Positions 40,000 through 48,441 of a stretch of DNA of 64,000 nucleotides are shown one piece after another; within the stretch, counting starts at the first letter, position 1; the number at the start of each line of letters is the position of its first letter. Origin of the DNA: Candidatus Woesearchaeota archaeon (GTDB lineage: Archaea; Nanoarchaeota; Nanoarchaeia; Woesearchaeales; JAGVZT01). The translations under genes and the position numbers were made by a program. The stretch lies in assembly GCA_017608295.1 (NCBI GenBank), contig JAFCGF010000002.1:124001-188000 (forward strand), in the 5' to 3' direction. Below the pieces are notes generated by a model. The model ran no database searches. It saw only the letters and a list, made by a program, of their open reading frames with translations, and was not told the DNA's origin.

Positions 40000-40311
40000 C
40001 TACTCCATCTCCCAGATGTCAACGCCCATCGCGGTCTTTATCGCTTCCCTAAGGTCATCATCTGCCTCTTTACCATCATGAAGAACAACCAGTACTGGCT
40101 GGACAGAGCGACGCAGCTGCTCCTGAAGTTTCCGGTTGAGGCTGTCAAAAGTCATGCCATCAGTCACAACGACTCCGGATTCCTTCCTGGTGAGCAGTGC
40201 ATTGAAAGTTTCCTCAGCAGAGACCTCCTCAGTGGCATACACTTCTTTAAGACCTGCGAGCTTGAATCCTATAAGAAATTCCCTTGATCCGATAACAACA
40301 ATCCCTGTCAT
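40000..40311 (-). CDS. atpF: A-type ATP synthase subunit F
   Basis: A 103-residue subunit F of the archaeal A1Ao ATP synthase, a small Rossmann-like protein on the central stalk. Family features are IVVIGSREFLIGFKLAG at the start, a GVVVTDG strand and the helical C-terminus LREAIKTAMGVDI. It is the last gene of the operon and starts directly after subunit C. A, B and D, which usually follow F, are absent here. Confidence 0.88.
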   Translation of the reverse strand: MTGIVVIGSREFLIGFKLAGLKEVYATEEVSAEETFNALLTRKESGVVVTDGMTFDSLNRKLQEQLRRSVQPVLVVLHDGKEADDDLREAIKTAMGVDIWEME

Positions 40312-41376
40312 TTAAGTCACCAGGTTATTTTGCACAAATTCTTCTTTCAGGCCGAGGTGGGCTGCCTTGCCGAGGAGCATGAGATTTTTCACTTCAACTT
40401 CTTTGGCAAAGAGGTAGCCGATAATCACGTCTGCGCTGAGGGGCTGGCGGTGGAGGAACCGCGTCGAGCGCTTCAGCTTGAACCTCTCAAGCTCTATCTC
40501 TATGGCTGTGAGGTTTGGCTTCTCTTCATCGAGGTGCTGAAACAGCTCACCATACTGGCTGCTCTTGATAAGCTGGATGACCAGGGGAAGTTCAGCACCC
40601 ACCATCTGCTCAAGCTCATCCCTGTCAAGATGCCCACCCGAAAATATGACTACTTTACGTATCTTGTCTGTCGGCAGATTCGCTGCCTTAAGCTTAAGGA
40701 TGGCCATGAGGTTGAGCAGGTCAATCTCGAGGAGAAGATAATCTTTTAGGACTTGGGCCTGCTGCGGCAGTGACTTCACTGTAGTGAGCATCCCCTTGTG
40801 GAGGAATTTGTCAAGCACAATCTCAATCAGGCTGAGGTTGCCTGTGCGCGCATGGTGCGATAGGGCCTTGGTGAACTCTTCGAAGGGGATAAAATCAAGC
40901 TGGCGCAGGACTTCCTCAACATTTGTCGATAAAAGAAGTTTCTCATATTCTTCCCTTGTGAAATGGACGGGAAAAATCATTTCCCATATCTTTTCTCGTT
41001 CCACCCCTGCGTTCACTCCGCGAAGAATAGTCTTGATGTCAAGCATGTCCTTTCTCAGGAGGTGCACTTCAAAGAGGATGTCAAGCTCTACAGGAGAGAT
41101 GCGGCACATCTTGCTATAGGTTTCCATAAGGTTCCAGTGGAGTACAATCTCAAGCAGGCGAAGGCCTTTATACTTCATGCCCAGTTTCTCGAGATCCTTA
41201 CGGTATTCTTGGTTCTCGTTAAGAAATTTCAGAAGTCCTGCGAGAGACACTTTCATGAGGCGTTGATACTCGGCAGGCTTGATGAGCTTGCCCTTCAATG
41301 CCATGACACGCGCATAAGTATAGGGATACGTCCCCAGCTTAAGTGCGCCCCGAGGACTCCGACGGACTCGCCTCAT
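40312..41376 (-). CDS. atpC: A-type ATP synthase subunit C
   Basis: A 354-residue subunit C, which forms the funnel linking the membrane rotor to the central stalk. The sequence has the TYPYTYARVMALKGKL start and a repeat of helical units (LLEIVLHWNL, EFTKALSHHA) with Arg-rich helices. Length is normal. It follows subunit E by five bases and is directly followed by subunit F. Confidence 0.88.
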   Translation of the reverse strand: MRRVRRSPRGALKLGTYPYTYARVMALKGKLIKPAEYQRLMKVSLAGLLKFLNENQEYRKDLEKLGMKYKGLRLLEIVLHWNLMETYSKMCRISPVELDILFEVHLLRKDMLDIKTILRGVNAGVEREKIWEMIFPVHFTREEYEKLLLSTNVEEVLRQLDFIPFEEFTKALSHHARTGNLSLIEIVLDKFLHKGMLTTVKSLPQQAQVLKDYLLLEIDLLNLMAILKLKAANLPTDKIRKVVIFSGGHLDRDELEQMVGAELPLVIQLIKSSQYGELFQHLDEEKPNLTAIEIELERFKLKRSTRFLHRQPLSADVIIGYLFAKEVEVKNLMLLGKAAHLGLKEEFVQNNLVT

Positions 41377-41381
41377 TCATA

Positions 41382-41930
41382 TCACTTCCCGAAGAGTTCA
41401 GCGGCAATTTCAAGGAGAAAATGCGTACGGATATGCTTCAGCATGGTTTCATAGGTGAAATCAAGCCGCTGGGAACCGTCACTTGTCTCGACAATCACGC
41501 CCCCTGCGATATCCATAGGGACAACGTTTATTCCTTCAAGCGAGGGGGCATCTCCCTTGCGGGCATATACAACGGATATGGGAAATCCCTTTACCATATG
41601 GTCAATAAGATGGGCGACATGCTCCCTGCGCGTTTTCACAGGAAGAGATGAGGCAGCCTCCATACAGGCCTCAAAGAAAGAATCCAGAAGCTCTCTTTTG
41701 CGAACCAGGAGCATTTTCCGGGCAGTGAATTCTGCTGAGGCAATCTCTCGGTTTTCAAGAGAGTGAAGGTTTGAGTCAAGTTCTTTCTTGAACTGCTCTT
41801 CCTCGGCCTGCACCTGCTGTTTCGCAGCTGCCACTATCTTAGATGCCTCTTTCCGGGCTTCAGCGAGGATACACTTAGCCTCCTGCTTAGCCTCTAGCTC
41901 TATTGTGCGCTTGACTTCTTCGAGTCCCAT
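41382..41930 (-). CDS. atpE: A-type ATP synthase subunit E
   Basis: A 182-residue subunit E of the peripheral stalk. The N-terminal half is a long charged helix (EAKQEAKCILAEARKEASKIV) that pairs with subunit H; the C-terminal half is globular with GGVIVETSDGSQRLDFTY, a family hallmark. It follows subunit K on the same strand. Confidence 0.88.
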   Translation of the reverse strand: MGLEEVKRTIELEAKQEAKCILAEARKEASKIVAAAKQQVQAEEEQFKKELDSNLHSLENREIASAEFTARKMLLVRKRELLDSFFEACMEAASSLPVKTRREHVAHLIDHMVKGFPISVVYARKGDAPSLEGINVVPMDIAGGVIVETSDGSQRLDFTYETMLKHIRTHFLLEIAAELFGK

Positions 41931-41960
41931 GGTTCTTTCTTGTTGGTTTCGTTATTGAGT

Positions 41961-42194
41961 CTAACCGGCTGCCATCTGAATAATCAGGATGGATATGACC
42001 ATGCCAAAGATGACAAGAGTTTCTGGGATGACTGTGAAGATAAGTCCCTTACCAAACATCTCCTCATTCTCGGCAATCGCTCCAACTGCAGCGGCGCCAA
42101 TCTGCTGCTCACCGATGCCTGAGCCAATAGCGCTCAATCCAACTGCAAGCCCCGCGCCGACTGCGATAAGCCCCGTGCCAATATCAATAGCCAT
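41961..42194 (-). CDS. atpK: A-type ATP synthase subunit K (rotor proteolipid)
   Basis: A 77-residue proteolipid with two membrane helices. The first helix holds GAGLAVGLSAIGSGIG and the second IPETLVIFG, with the ion-binding Glu. This single-hairpin length is the simple rotor form. The Gln and Ser/Thr pattern needed for sodium binding is not clear, so proton use is more likely. Confidence 0.9.
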   Translation of the reverse strand: MAIDIGTGLIAVGAGLAVGLSAIGSGIGEQQIGAAAVGAIAENEEMFGKGLIFTVIPETLVIFGMVISILIIQMAAG

Positions 42195-42207
42195 ATTGTT
42201 TCACCTC

Positions 42208-44172
42208 CTACATTTCTACTCCGAACGGACTGTATTCTTTGCCTCCACCCTGATAGAATTTGGTGAAGTATTCGACATAATGAAGCCTCAGGGAATGCAG
42301 GAACGGGCTGAGAATACCTAGCAGGACGTTGATAACGTGGAAAAGCACCAAGATGATGATGCCACCAATCCAGCCCAGTATGTTCCCTCCTGAAAATGAC
42401 TGTGATGCGAGCTGGTTCGCGACAATCGCGAGCAGCACCGAAGCGAGGCCGACTGCCATGAGCCTCGCATAGGATAATATATTGCTCAGGAGCGTCGGCA
42501 GCTCAATGAGGCCAATCATACCATCGCCCTTGAGGACGAGTGCCAGGCCCGCGATAGATAGTATCCACACAATTGTACTCGACGGCAGGAGGCCGGCCGC
42601 GAAGGTCCCGTAACCCCCTGAGAGCAGACCCATCTCCAGGACAAGCAGAAGCATGCCTGGCATGATAAGGAGCCAGCCAAACTTTTTCATGATTGCGTGC
42701 TTGAAACCGTGCATTCTCCATACATTTGAGAATCCTGTCAGGAATCCAAGAGTGAGATGGATAAACCCTATGAAAATGGATATCGCAAGGAGCGCGTCTG
42801 CATTCACACCACCAATGAGGATGTTCTTACCATCTGCGATATGCAGGAGGGAATGCTCTGCTCCTGTTCCAATGAAGCTTAGGTGCACTCTCGCAAAAAG
42901 AGGAGAGTAGAGTCCAATCTCAGCACCGAAGAACTCAGCGAAGACGGCTCCAAAGAAAATGGTACAGAGCGCGGCGTATCCAAGCGCCACTGGGGGAAGC
43001 ACACCCACAATGGGTTTCCCTTTTGTCGCCTTGTACGCAAGAATCGCGACAGCAAGCACAACAAGACCATAGCCAATGTCGCCAAGCATGAATCCGAAAA
43101 AAAGTGGGAAGGTGAGTGCGATAAGCATCGTGGGGTCAACCTCACCATACAGTGGAGAGGCAAACATATCCAAGAAATGCTTGAAGGGGCGAAAGAGCTT
43201 GGGAATGTTCTGCTTGACTGGAGCAGCCTCACGGGGAGTGACGCGTTTAGCCTCTATATGAATTGAATTATCTGTTGCCTTCTCAAGCCCCTTGATGAGG
43301 GTTTGCTCATCTTCTGTCGGAACCCAACCCTGGATAAAAAATGCCTTCTCAGTAGTGCCAAATTTCAAGGGGAGTTCTGCTTTCCTTCCTTCCATTCCAA
43401 GCCAGCAGTGCGCCTGCGTGAGGAAAGTGCCGTGCTTACTGAATAACTCCTTGAGGGATGCCTCAGCAGTCTTAAGATCCTGGCTCACACTGGTTTCAAT
43501 CGCAGGCTTGTCCGCAGGCTTATTGAGAAGCTTTCCCCTGAGCGCAGGAAGGGCGTTTTTCAGTGTAAGATTATCAAAAGGGATAAAATCAACCTCGTCG
43601 AGTGCCTTTCTCAGACCTTCCTGATCCTCGTCTTTTCCATATACAAGGATGGCATGATGGCCGTCTACATCTGCTGTGAATGCCTCTATGTCCTTAAAGC
43701 GCTCATTCAGCGTGTCGAGAACGCTAATGCGGATAAACCCGGCAAAACATGCACGCCCATGGTAGCTCTTTCCGGGTTTGTAATCGAGCGGGATGTTCTC
43801 TGCGACATGCAGATGCCTTCCAGTAGACAACGTATTCTGAACCCTCCGGCAATAATCCTTCTTCTTATAAGTGCTGTTAATCTCAGGCAGAATGGTATCC
43901 AGCTTCCCACTGAGTGCATCGAGTGTGAAGTCCGCTGGCTTGGACTCAGTAATGGAGCCCTGGTCTATCCTCGAAAGGACTGTGCTGAGATGAATCAGGT
44001 ACTTTGAGACGCTCTCGTGCCAGGGTAGCGGGCTCGCAATATCAACTGATGAGGATTTTACATGCTGGGCGACGTGGAGAAGCTTGAGTTCATAGAGCAT
44101 ATCGACAACAGTGGGCATCTGGCTCAGTGGTGCGGCAATGAGCACCTTTGACATGGATTCTGGCCGCATCAT
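42208..44172 (-). CDS. atpI: A-type ATP synthase subunit I (subunit a)
   Basis: A 654-residue subunit I. The N-terminal 330 residues are the cytoplasmic stalk-binding part; the C-terminal half has seven or eight membrane helices, including FFGFMLGDIGYG, LSYARLMAVGLAS (with the essential Arg) and LFHVINVLLGILSPFLHSLRLHYVEYF. It overlaps subunit H by four bases. Length is typical. Confidence 0.93.
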   Translation of the reverse strand: MMRPESMSKVLIAAPLSQMPTVVDMLYELKLLHVAQHVKSSSVDIASPLPWHESVSKYLIHLSTVLSRIDQGSITESKPADFTLDALSGKLDTILPEINSTYKKKDYCRRVQNTLSTGRHLHVAENIPLDYKPGKSYHGRACFAGFIRISVLDTLNERFKDIEAFTADVDGHHAILVYGKDEDQEGLRKALDEVDFIPFDNLTLKNALPALRGKLLNKPADKPAIETSVSQDLKTAEASLKELFSKHGTFLTQAHCWLGMEGRKAELPLKFGTTEKAFFIQGWVPTEDEQTLIKGLEKATDNSIHIEAKRVTPREAAPVKQNIPKLFRPFKHFLDMFASPLYGEVDPTMLIALTFPLFFGFMLGDIGYGLVVLAVAILAYKATKGKPIVGVLPPVALGYAALCTIFFGAVFAEFFGAEIGLYSPLFARVHLSFIGTGAEHSLLHIADGKNILIGGVNADALLAISIFIGFIHLTLGFLTGFSNVWRMHGFKHAIMKKFGWLLIMPGMLLLVLEMGLLSGGYGTFAAGLLPSSTIVWILSIAGLALVLKGDGMIGLIELPTLLSNILSYARLMAVGLASVLLAIVANQLASQSFSGGNILGWIGGIIILVLFHVINVLLGILSPFLHSLRLHYVEYFTKFYQGGGKEYSPFGVEM

Positions 44173-44540
44173 TGGACGCCACCCTTCTGAATCTGCTTCT
44201 CAAGCATATCCATCACCAGTGCAATAGCCTTCTTCCTTCTCGAAGACACTGTCTTTTCTAGTGCAGCGGTCTCACGGGAAGCCTTCTCGAAAATAGTCTC
44301 GCCCTTTTTTTGCAACTGCTTGCGCTTCTCATCCATGGTGGACTTGCGCAATTTCCTCAGGTGCTTTTCAGATTCCGTTTCCAGTGTGCGGGTTTCGGCT
44401 TTGGCTTTCTTGAGGATATTTTCTGTTTCCTTCTCTGCTTTCAGGATAATCTCTCTAGCCTTGTCTTCTGCCTGCAGCACTCCATCTAGAACCTGGCGAT
44501 TTATAGTGCCCCCTTTAGACGGCTTGGAGCCGGCGCTCAT
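44169..44540 (-). CDS. atpH: A-type ATP synthase subunit H
   Basis: A 123-residue coiled-coil protein (DKAREIILKAEKETENILKKAKAETRTLE) of the peripheral stalk, the partner of subunit E. The ATG at 44540 is used; a GTG one codon upstream is in frame. It opens the operon H-I-K-E-C-F. A TATA-like TTTAATAAATAG lies upstream on the minus strand near 44562-44573. Confidence 0.82.
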   Translation of the reverse strand: MSAGSKPSKGGTINRQVLDGVLQAEDKAREIILKAEKETENILKKAKAETRTLETESEKHLRKLRKSTMDEKRKQLQKKGETIFEKASRETAALEKTVSSRRKKAIALVMDMLEKQIQKGGVQ

Positions 44541-44697
44541 CACATATCACATAGAATCCCTATTTATTAAAGCTTTCTGCTGAAAGAACTCACTAAGGGA
44601 GACGTTCACATCAGCCAGCGCTTAAAACGAAAACTACATAAGGAAGTGTGAACAAAGTTATACGTGCAGGCAATTAAGCCTTCTCGAGGTGAGATGA

Positions 44698-45795
44698 ATG
44701 AAAAAGAGACTGCTAATCTGTTTCACTGTCATTATGGTATTAGGATTATTCCTTAGCGGCTGCGCTGAGAAGGAATGCAAGGTTGCCGAGGACTGCATGT
44801 CAAAGACATGCTTCAATGCCAAGTGCAAGGAAAACGCCTGCACGTATTCTCCGATAGCGGAGTGCTGCGGCAACGAGAGATGTGACCAGAGCGAATCCTA
44901 CGAGGGCTGTTCAGTGGACTGCCCAAACTGCGACGATAACAACGAATGTACCACTGACTCATTTGATTATCATACGCAGGAATGCGTGAATGGGGCAATT
45001 CCCGGTGTGGCCTGCTGCGGGAACGGTGTATGTGAGCTGAGCGAGGATTATGAAAGCTGCACGCGGGACTGCCCTAACTGCGATGACAATAACGATTGCA
45101 CCAGGGACTCATACGACCGCCACACACAGGAATGTGTGAATAAGGCCATCATCCCCTGCTGCGGCAACGGATTATGTGATGAAGGAGTAGAAACACGTAA
45201 TAACTGCGAAGCAGACTGCCCTGACTGCGATGACAGCAACAAGATGACTGCAGACAGCTTTGACTACGATAGCCAAGAGTGCGAATACGTGAAGTACTGT
45301 TTCTTCGAGGATTTTGAGGAGGGAACCCCTAGCTGGCTGGATCCAAGATGGATTATTGTAGACGGTGTGTTAACTATGGCTGAGGGTGTTGACCGCGCCA
45401 GCGCCGACTTTGGTAATCATCAATGGACAGACTACACTCTCAAATTAAAAATTAAACTTGAACAAGGAACATCAAATGTGTATGTAAGGGCAGGGCATGG
45501 AGACGGCGCCTATGGCTACGGCGTCACGATTTCTAAGAGTGCCCTAACTTTGTGGAAAGATATAGATGAAGGCATCACACTGGAGGGTATTAAGATCGAT
45601 TTGGATTCAAACCAGTTTAATGACATACAAATAGAGGTAAAAGGAAACAACATTAGGGTTTATGTTAATGGTAATCTAGAAATAGATTACACCGACACTG
45701 ATAATCCCCTCCTAGATGGACGTGCACGCATGGGGGTATATGACTTAGGAATATATCTCGATGACATCTCGGTGGAAGGGCTATGTGCCAAATAG
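44698..45795 (+). CDS. Lipoprotein with three Cys-rich repeats and a lectin-like domain
   Basis: A 365-residue exported protein. The signal segment ends in the lipobox FLSGC (about residues 18-22). Residues 60-190 hold repeats of about 45 residues built on CCGNGxC, a DCPNCDDNN-like segment and TQECVN, a disulfide-bonded pattern seen in archaeal and bacterial surface proteins. The last 165 residues form a beta-sandwich (FFEDFEEG, YTLKLKIKLEQGTSNVYVRAG, IRVYVNGNLEID, LDDISVEG) of the concanavalin/LamG-like kind, so sugar binding is plausible. GAGGTGA just before the ATG is a good ribosome binding site. Confidence 0.8.
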   Translation: MKKRLLICFTVIMVLGLFLSGCAEKECKVAEDCMSKTCFNAKCKENACTYSPIAECCGNERCDQSESYEGCSVDCPNCDDNNECTTDSFDYHTQECVNGAIPGVACCGNGVCELSEDYESCTRDCPNCDDNNDCTRDSYDRHTQECVNKAIIPCCGNGLCDEGVETRNNCEADCPDCDDSNKMTADSFDYDSQECEYVKYCFFEDFEEGTPSWLDPRWIIVDGVLTMAEGVDRASADFGNHQWTDYTLKLKIKLEQGTSNVYVRAGHGDGAYGYGVTISKSALTLWKDIDEGITLEGIKIDLDSNQFNDIQIEVKGNNIRVYVNGNLEIDYTDTDNPLLDGRARMGVYDLGIYLDDISVEGLCAK

Positions 45796-45819
45796 TGACG
45801 GGCCATAGAAGGAATTCAG

Positions 45820-46262
45820 ATGAAAACGAAAATATTGATTGGGATGCTGATAATTGGAATGTTGCTCAACGGCTGCATATTACAAACGCACAGGCTGGAG
45901 AGTGGAGGACCGCCACCAGGGGAAACAGCCCCAGGCGAATCTCCTCAAGCTGAGCCTGTTGACGAGTGTGAAGGGATAGCTGACAAGGCTGAAAGGGATA
46001 AGTGCTACTTAGGGGTTGCGCGGGATAGCGAGGGCGGCGACAGCAGCTTGTGTGCAAATATGGACACGTTTCAGGGGACAAGTGCTACCTCGACGCCGGA
46101 GTGAAGTCTGACGATATAAGCCTGTGCGACAAGATAACAGAAGATGCGCTAAAGCAAGTATGCTATGCCATTGTCACAGATGATTCCAGCCTATGTGAGA
46201 ACATAGCAGATGAGCCTATCAAGGCTGAATGCTACAGGCTGTGCGACGAGTGGTCGGGATAG
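45820..46262 (+). pseudogene. Cys-repeat lipoprotein with a frameshift
   Basis: The first frame (45820-46104) starts with a lipoprotein signal (lipobox LLNGC) and one repeat (CEGIADKAERDKCY, then SSLCANM) before running off at a TGA. A second frame shifted by -1 (readable from about 46050 to 46262) continues the same repeats (GDKCYLDAG, SLCDKI, VCYAIVTDDSSLC). Together they give one lipoprotein of about 147 residues with Cys-pair repeats, broken between about 46055 and 46080. A one-base deletion, a sequencing error or a translated frameshift would explain it. Confidence 0.7.
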
Positions 46263-46303
46263 ATTAGCAAAACTATTTAAATTTCTGTGCTGTGTTCGTG
46301 CCT

Positions 46304-46627
46304 ATGGAAAACATCCAGTTCGACGGCCTTAACAATCTCAATGCAGAGGAGCAGCGCATCGCCGAGAAGATTGCTTCACACCATTATCCCAAGATACAGC
46401 GGGCTTTGAAGAACATAACCAAGCTCGTGGTGCATGTGAAAACCCATAAGGCCCATGCCCCTGGGCAGGATGCGCCAAAGGCGAAAAAGTTCTCAGTGCA
46501 CGTGCATGTCCACGCTCCAACCAAGACAATCCGCTCATCGAGCGCCCATGATTGGCATCTGGAGAAGTCACTGCATAAGGCATTCAAGGATGTCCAGCGA
46601 GAGATTGAGCACGCCTTCAAGGATTGA
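46304..46627 (+). CDS. HPF/RaiA-like ribosome hibernation factor
   Basis: A 107-residue protein from the ATG at 46304. The N-terminus NIQFDGLNNLNAEEQ and the strands LVVHVKTHKAH and KFSVHVHVHAPTKTI, followed by a long basic helix (LEKSLHKAFKDVQREIEHAF), match the beta-alpha-beta-beta-beta-alpha fold of HPF/RaiA. Such factors bind the small-subunit decoding site and silence ribosomes in stress. The His-rich strands are unusual. The TATA-like ACTATTTAAATT is at 46271-46282. Confidence 0.7.
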   Translation: MENIQFDGLNNLNAEEQRIAEKIASHHYPKIQRALKNITKLVVHVKTHKAHAPGQDAPKAKKFSVHVHVHAPTKTIRSSSAHDWHLEKSLHKAFKDVQREIEHAFKD

Positions 46628-46686
46628 AACAGGCATTCATCTTCTTGTGGAATAGCCTTAATAACCATATTCTGACCCCCTGCAGC

Positions 46687-47373
46687 ATGCGAAAAGTCAT
46701 AGTACTGCCTGTCTGGCACCATACCTCAGAGATATTCAGGGAAGGAGAAGCACCTGACCTTTCCACTCTTCGTTGGAGGAAACATGATTCAATTCTCACA
46801 GACTATCTCATGAGCTCTTATGTCAAGGGATTACAGCACGAGGAAATCGACCGTGTGTACTGGGACAGCTATGATGGTTCCACTATGGGCGGACTGAGTA
46901 TTGACTATCTCCTCGAGAACGGCAGCACTACGATGAACCTCATCCTTGAACTGGAAGAGCATGGAGCAGTGTTCGAGCAGACCGAGGACCCAAAAATGGC
47001 ACAGGAAGCCCGGGACCTGGTCAAGTCATGGGAGCAGATAGGGCAGAATGTCAGGGGTCTCGGTGACATCGTAAGGGCGATATTGCCTGCTCTAAGAGCC
47101 AAACGGGAGTTCATGAAGATGATTGACACGCGGGACGAGTACGCTGCAGAGAGAATCAACGAGTCACTGGAGGAAGGAGAGACCGGGCTGCTCATCATGG
47201 GTTATCTGCATAATGTGCATGAGATGTTACCTGATATCGCTCCCGACATTGAGATTGTCACGCTGCCGCAGACCCCTGTGTACTTACAGAGATATGCTGA
47301 CCATGTGGATGACTATCTTAATTCCTATGGAAAGCGTGTAGATAAGGATATTGCGAAGTATCTCAAAGAGTGA
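46687..47373 (+). CDS. Unrecognised protein, 228 aa
   Basis: A 228-residue soluble protein. The N-terminus KVIVLPVWHHTSE and a later GLLIMGYLHNVHEML place two His-containing loops after beta strands, which recalls the metal-binding loops of the TraB/ChaN group, but the match is weak. Long helices fill the middle. The start is the ATG at 46687. It converges with the PfkB kinase gene, overlapping it by about ten bases. Confidence 0.55.
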   Translation: MRKVIVLPVWHHTSEIFREGEAPDLSTLRWRKHDSILTDYLMSSYVKGLQHEEIDRVYWDSYDGSTMGGLSIDYLLENGSTTMNLILELEEHGAVFEQTEDPKMAQEARDLVKSWEQIGQNVRGLGDIVRAILPALRAKREFMKMIDTRDEYAAERINESLEEGETGLLIMGYLHNVHEMLPDIAPDIEIVTLPQTPVYLQRYADHVDDYLNSYGKRVDKDIAKYLKE

Positions 47374-48343
47374 TAATCTTTCTTGGGTCGAGTCCTGAGG
47401 TAAGCTGTGCCCCTGATTGTGACACCACCATCGCTGAGCAGTATGACGCAAGCCTTCCTATGTCCTGCGGCTCATATCCTTGAGATAGCCCAAAGAGCGC
47501 TGCTCCGGCGTACATGTCACCTGCTCCAGTTGTGTCGACAGCTTTCACCTTGTGCGAAGGAATCTTGGATATGTTCCCTTTATAGGCTATGAGTGAACCC
47601 TTTGAGCCGAGCTTGACTGCTGCGAACGCGCATTGCTCGCCCAGCTCTTTGATTGCTTCTTTTGGGGATTTGCCTGTGAAAAGCTCAGCTTCCCTTTCAT
47701 TGGCGAAGATGATGTCCACCATTGGAAGGAGCTCGCGGAATGAGTCACCGTAGCGCTCCACGACAAACGGGTCAGCAACATCGAGAGAAACGGGAATGCG
47801 ATTCATCGAGCAGAGCTGCATCGCATGGATTGCCGCCTGCCTCTGGCTCTTGGTATCCCACAGATAGCCCTCAAGATGAAGATACCTTCCGCGGAGCAGC
47901 ATGTTGGGCGAAATATCATTTTCACTGAGGTTGCAGCTTGCCCCGAGGTGGGTGTTCATGGTCCTTTCTGCATCGGGAGTGACGAGCACATGGCATGAGC
48001 CGGTAAGCCCTGGATAGCGGACAAGGATTGGCTCGACTCCTTTCTCTTTCAGCTCCCGCTCGAAGACGTGGCCATTGTCGTCCTCGCCGATTGCACCGAT
48101 AAACGCTGCCGTGCCGCCGAGTGAGGCGACCCCGACCATACTGTTACAGCATGAGCCTCCAGGAAAGACATCCACATTGAGCTTATTCGAGGCGAGCCAG
48201 GCAGCGAGATGCCTCGCGTCCTTGTCCTCCAAAAGGCGCATCGTTCCCTTGGCCAGCCCAAGAGAAGATATGCTCTCCTCATTCACATCAGCGATTCTGT
48301 CAAGAAGTGGATTTCCTATGCCTACAACATCAAATTTATACAT
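47363..48343 (-). CDS. PfkB-family sugar/nucleoside kinase
   Basis: A 326-residue ribokinase-fold kinase, started at ATG 48343. The N-terminal GIGNPLLDRIADV and FPGGSCCNSMVGVASLGG signature, and the C-terminal TTGAGDMYAGAALFG with the catalytic Asp, are complete. The closest group by eye is adenosine-kinase-like PfkB proteins, but ribokinase or other substrates are possible. It is divergent from the DNA ligase gene and shares its upstream region. Confidence 0.88.
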   Translation of the reverse strand: MYKFDVVGIGNPLLDRIADVNEESISSLGLAKGTMRLLEDKDARHLAAWLASNKLNVDVFPGGSCCNSMVGVASLGGTAAFIGAIGEDDNGHVFERELKEKGVEPILVRYPGLTGSCHVLVTPDAERTMNTHLGASCNLSENDISPNMLLRGRYLHLEGYLWDTKSQRQAAIHAMQLCSMNRIPVSLDVADPFVVERYGDSFRELLPMVDIIFANEREAELFTGKSPKEAIKELGEQCAFAAVKLGSKGSLIAYKGNISKIPSHKVKAVDTTGAGDMYAGAALFGLSQGYEPQDIGRLASYCSAMVVSQSGAQLTSGLDPRKIITL

Positions 48344-48441
48344 GTGCCTCCCTCGACCAGAGAGATAGCACACGTCATTTAAAGGTTTGCGGTTTCAGAC
48401 GACCAAAACTATTTTATACGGAAGGGGATGCCTCCTGCTTG

